Assembly (NCBI GenBank): GCA_002348045.1
Contig: DDYO01000293.1
Span: forward strand, 1 to 15,700
From: Anaerolineales bacterium UBA2232
Lineage (GTDB): Bacteria > Chloroflexota > Anaerolineae > UBA2200
DNA: 15,700 bases
Reading direction: 5' to 3'
Below are positions 14,622 through 15,700 of this stretch, piece by piece (the first letter of the stretch is position 1; the number at the start of each line of letters is the position of its first letter). The position numbers and the translations under genes are program-made. Under the pieces are notes generated by a model. It made no database searches. It had not been told where the DNA came from and saw only the letters and a list, made by a program, of their open reading frames with translations.

Positions 14622-15700
14622 TTACTTGAGCTTGCTTACCACGCTATCGATACGGTCGAGGGCCTTGTTGATGTTTTCGATAGAGTTGGCGTAGGAGAAG
14701 CGCAGGTACCCCTCGCCATACTGTCCAAAGGCGCTGCCGGACAGGGCAGCAACCCCGCCCTCCTGCAAGAGGTGATCCGCAAACGCCTTGGCATTGGCGA
14801 ACTTGCCTCGCTTGACGACTTCGCTGACGTTGGGGAAGACGTAGAACGCCCCCTTGGGCAAGAGGCAACGAATCCCAGGGATTTGATTGAGGCCCTTGAC
14901 GATCACATCACGGCGCTCCTTGAAAGCCTCAACCATCTTGTAGGACTCGTCCTGAGGGCCTTTGAGAGCTTCGACGCCCGCCATCTGGATGTGAACTGAG
15001 GTGCAAGAGTTGGAGTTGGTCATGAGTTTGGCAACTTGGTTCGCCAACGGCTCCGGCATGACGCCATAGCCCAATCGCCAGCCAGTCATGGCATAGGTCT
15101 TGGAGAAGCCGTCCAGGATGCACGTTCGCTCGACCATGCCCGGGAACTGAGTGATGCTCTGGAACTCTCCCTCATACAGGATCCGGCAGTAGATTTCGTC
15201 GGACAAGACCATGATGTTGCGCTCAACGGCAATGTCCGCAATGGCCTTGAGGTCATCCTTGGTCAGGATGCTGCCGCAGGGATTGTGTGGCGAGTTGATG
15301 ATGATCAGCTTGGTGCGGGCCGACACTTTCTTGCGCAGTTCGTCCACGTCGATGGAAAAGTCACGCTCTTCGGCCAGCTTGAGGGGAACGGCTGTCGCCC
15401 CAACAAAGTTGATAACTGACTCGTAGATGGGGAAGCCGGGATTGGGATAGATAACCTCGTCACCCTCCTCAGCGAGCGCAGTGATGATAAAGTACATGAT
15501 TGGCTTGCCGCCGGGAGTGACCACAACCTCGTTCGCATTGACCTGGATGTTGCGCGACTTGGAGATATCCTCGGCGATAGCTTCACGAAGGGCTGGCAGG
15601 CCCGCTGAGGGGCCGTAATGGGTCCAGCCACTGTGCAGGGCCTGGCAGGCAGCTTCGATAATGTTAGCCGGGGTGTCGAAATCCGGCTCGCCGATCTCCA
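14622..15700 (-). CDS. PLP-dependent class I aminotransferase (5' end outside window)
   Basis: Minus-strand gene, open to the right edge; the start codon and roughly the first 30-40 residues are missing. The visible part is 359 codons including the stop. It is a fold-type I aminotransferase of the AspB-like group (COG0436). From the N-terminal side: GEPDFDTP, HYGPSAGLPALREAI, VVTPGGKPIM, NSPHNPCG, LSDEIY, the PLP-lysine motif SKTYAMTGWRLGYG (Lys codon at 15099-15101) and the carboxylate-binding arginine in YLRFSYANS. It likely swaps an amino group between an amino acid and 2-oxoglutarate; aspartate, alanine or aromatic substrates are possible and cannot be resolved here. A GTG at 15524 lies inside the conserved core and is not the start. 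Confidence 0.9.
   Translation of the reverse strand, partial: EIGEPDFDTPANIIEAACQALHSGWTHYGPSAGLPALREAIAEDISKSRNIQVNANEVVVTPGGKPIMYFIITALAEEGDEVIYPNPGFPIYESVINFVGATAVPLKLAEERDFSIDVDELRKKVSARTKLIIINSPHNPCGSILTKDDLKAIADIAVERNIMVLSDEIYCRILYEGEFQSITQFPGMVERTCILDGFSKTYAMTGWRLGYGVMPEPLANQVAKLMTNSNSCTSVHIQMAGVEALKGPQDESYKMVEAFKERRDVIVKGLNQIPGIRCLLPKGAFYVFPNVSEVVKRGKFANAKAFADHLLQEGGVAALSGSAFGQYGEGYLRFSYANSIENINKALDRIDSVVSKLK

Noticed and set aside
14616..15426. Plus-strand open frames opposite the aminotransferase
   Set aside because: The minus strand encodes a complete set of aminotransferase motifs, so the plus-strand frames are shadows.
1..15700. tRNA, rRNA, CRISPR arrays, insertion sequences, attachment sites
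   Set aside because: I saw no cloverleaf-like segments, no conserved rRNA stretches, no regularly spaced direct repeats and no transposase or integrase genes by eye. A covariance-model search was not possible.

Overview
The window comes from a GC-rich anaerobic bacterium that carries the carbonyl branch of the Wood-Ljungdahl (acetyl-CoA) pathway. The best lineage guess is Chloroflexota, probably Anaerolineae or a relative. This rests on a secreted protein (13181-14485) with Thr/Pro-rich linkers, a cohesin-like domain and a short C-terminal tail ending LHLPIVRK, a style I associate with Chloroflexota exoproteins. The assignment is an inference. No rRNA, tRNA, CRISPR array or mobile element was found.

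Region 1 (18-9636) is a tightly packed run of eight plus-strand genes. Four belong to corrinoid methyl transfer. They are acsC (large subunit of the corrinoid iron-sulfur protein, CFeSP), acsV (the RACo-type reductive activator of CFeSP), cooC (the nickel-insertion ATPase for CODH/ACS) and acsE (methyl-H4folate:CFeSP methyltransferase). Together they load a methyl group on CFeSP, rescue the corrinoid when it oxidises, and mature the nickel enzyme that uses the methyl. Interleaved with them are four membrane or envelope genes: a membrane-anchored alpha/beta-hydrolase-like protein, a PAP2-family phosphatase-like protein, and two tandem GT-C (family 39-like) polyprenyl-phosphate-sugar glycosyltransferases. 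Start/stop overlaps (TGATG at 5029-5033, GTGA at 6599-6602) and zero-gap junctions suggest translational coupling across the two functional groups. The first two envelope proteins each lack a residue normally needed for catalysis.

Region 2 (9637-9779) is a spacer with a perfect 16-bp hairpin and a promoter-like -10 element. It separates the acs cluster from region 3.

Region 3 (9780-13073) is housekeeping. tilS (tRNA-Ile lysidine synthetase), an RlmI-like PUA-domain rRNA methyltransferase and hpt (hypoxanthine phosphoribosyltransferase) lie in a row, with a likely separate promoter before hpt.

Region 4 (13074-15700) holds a secreted DNRLRE/cohesin-like protein. A converging class I aminotransferase on the minus strand runs off the right edge. 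A strong hairpin between the two (14559-14592) probably ends transcription from both sides.
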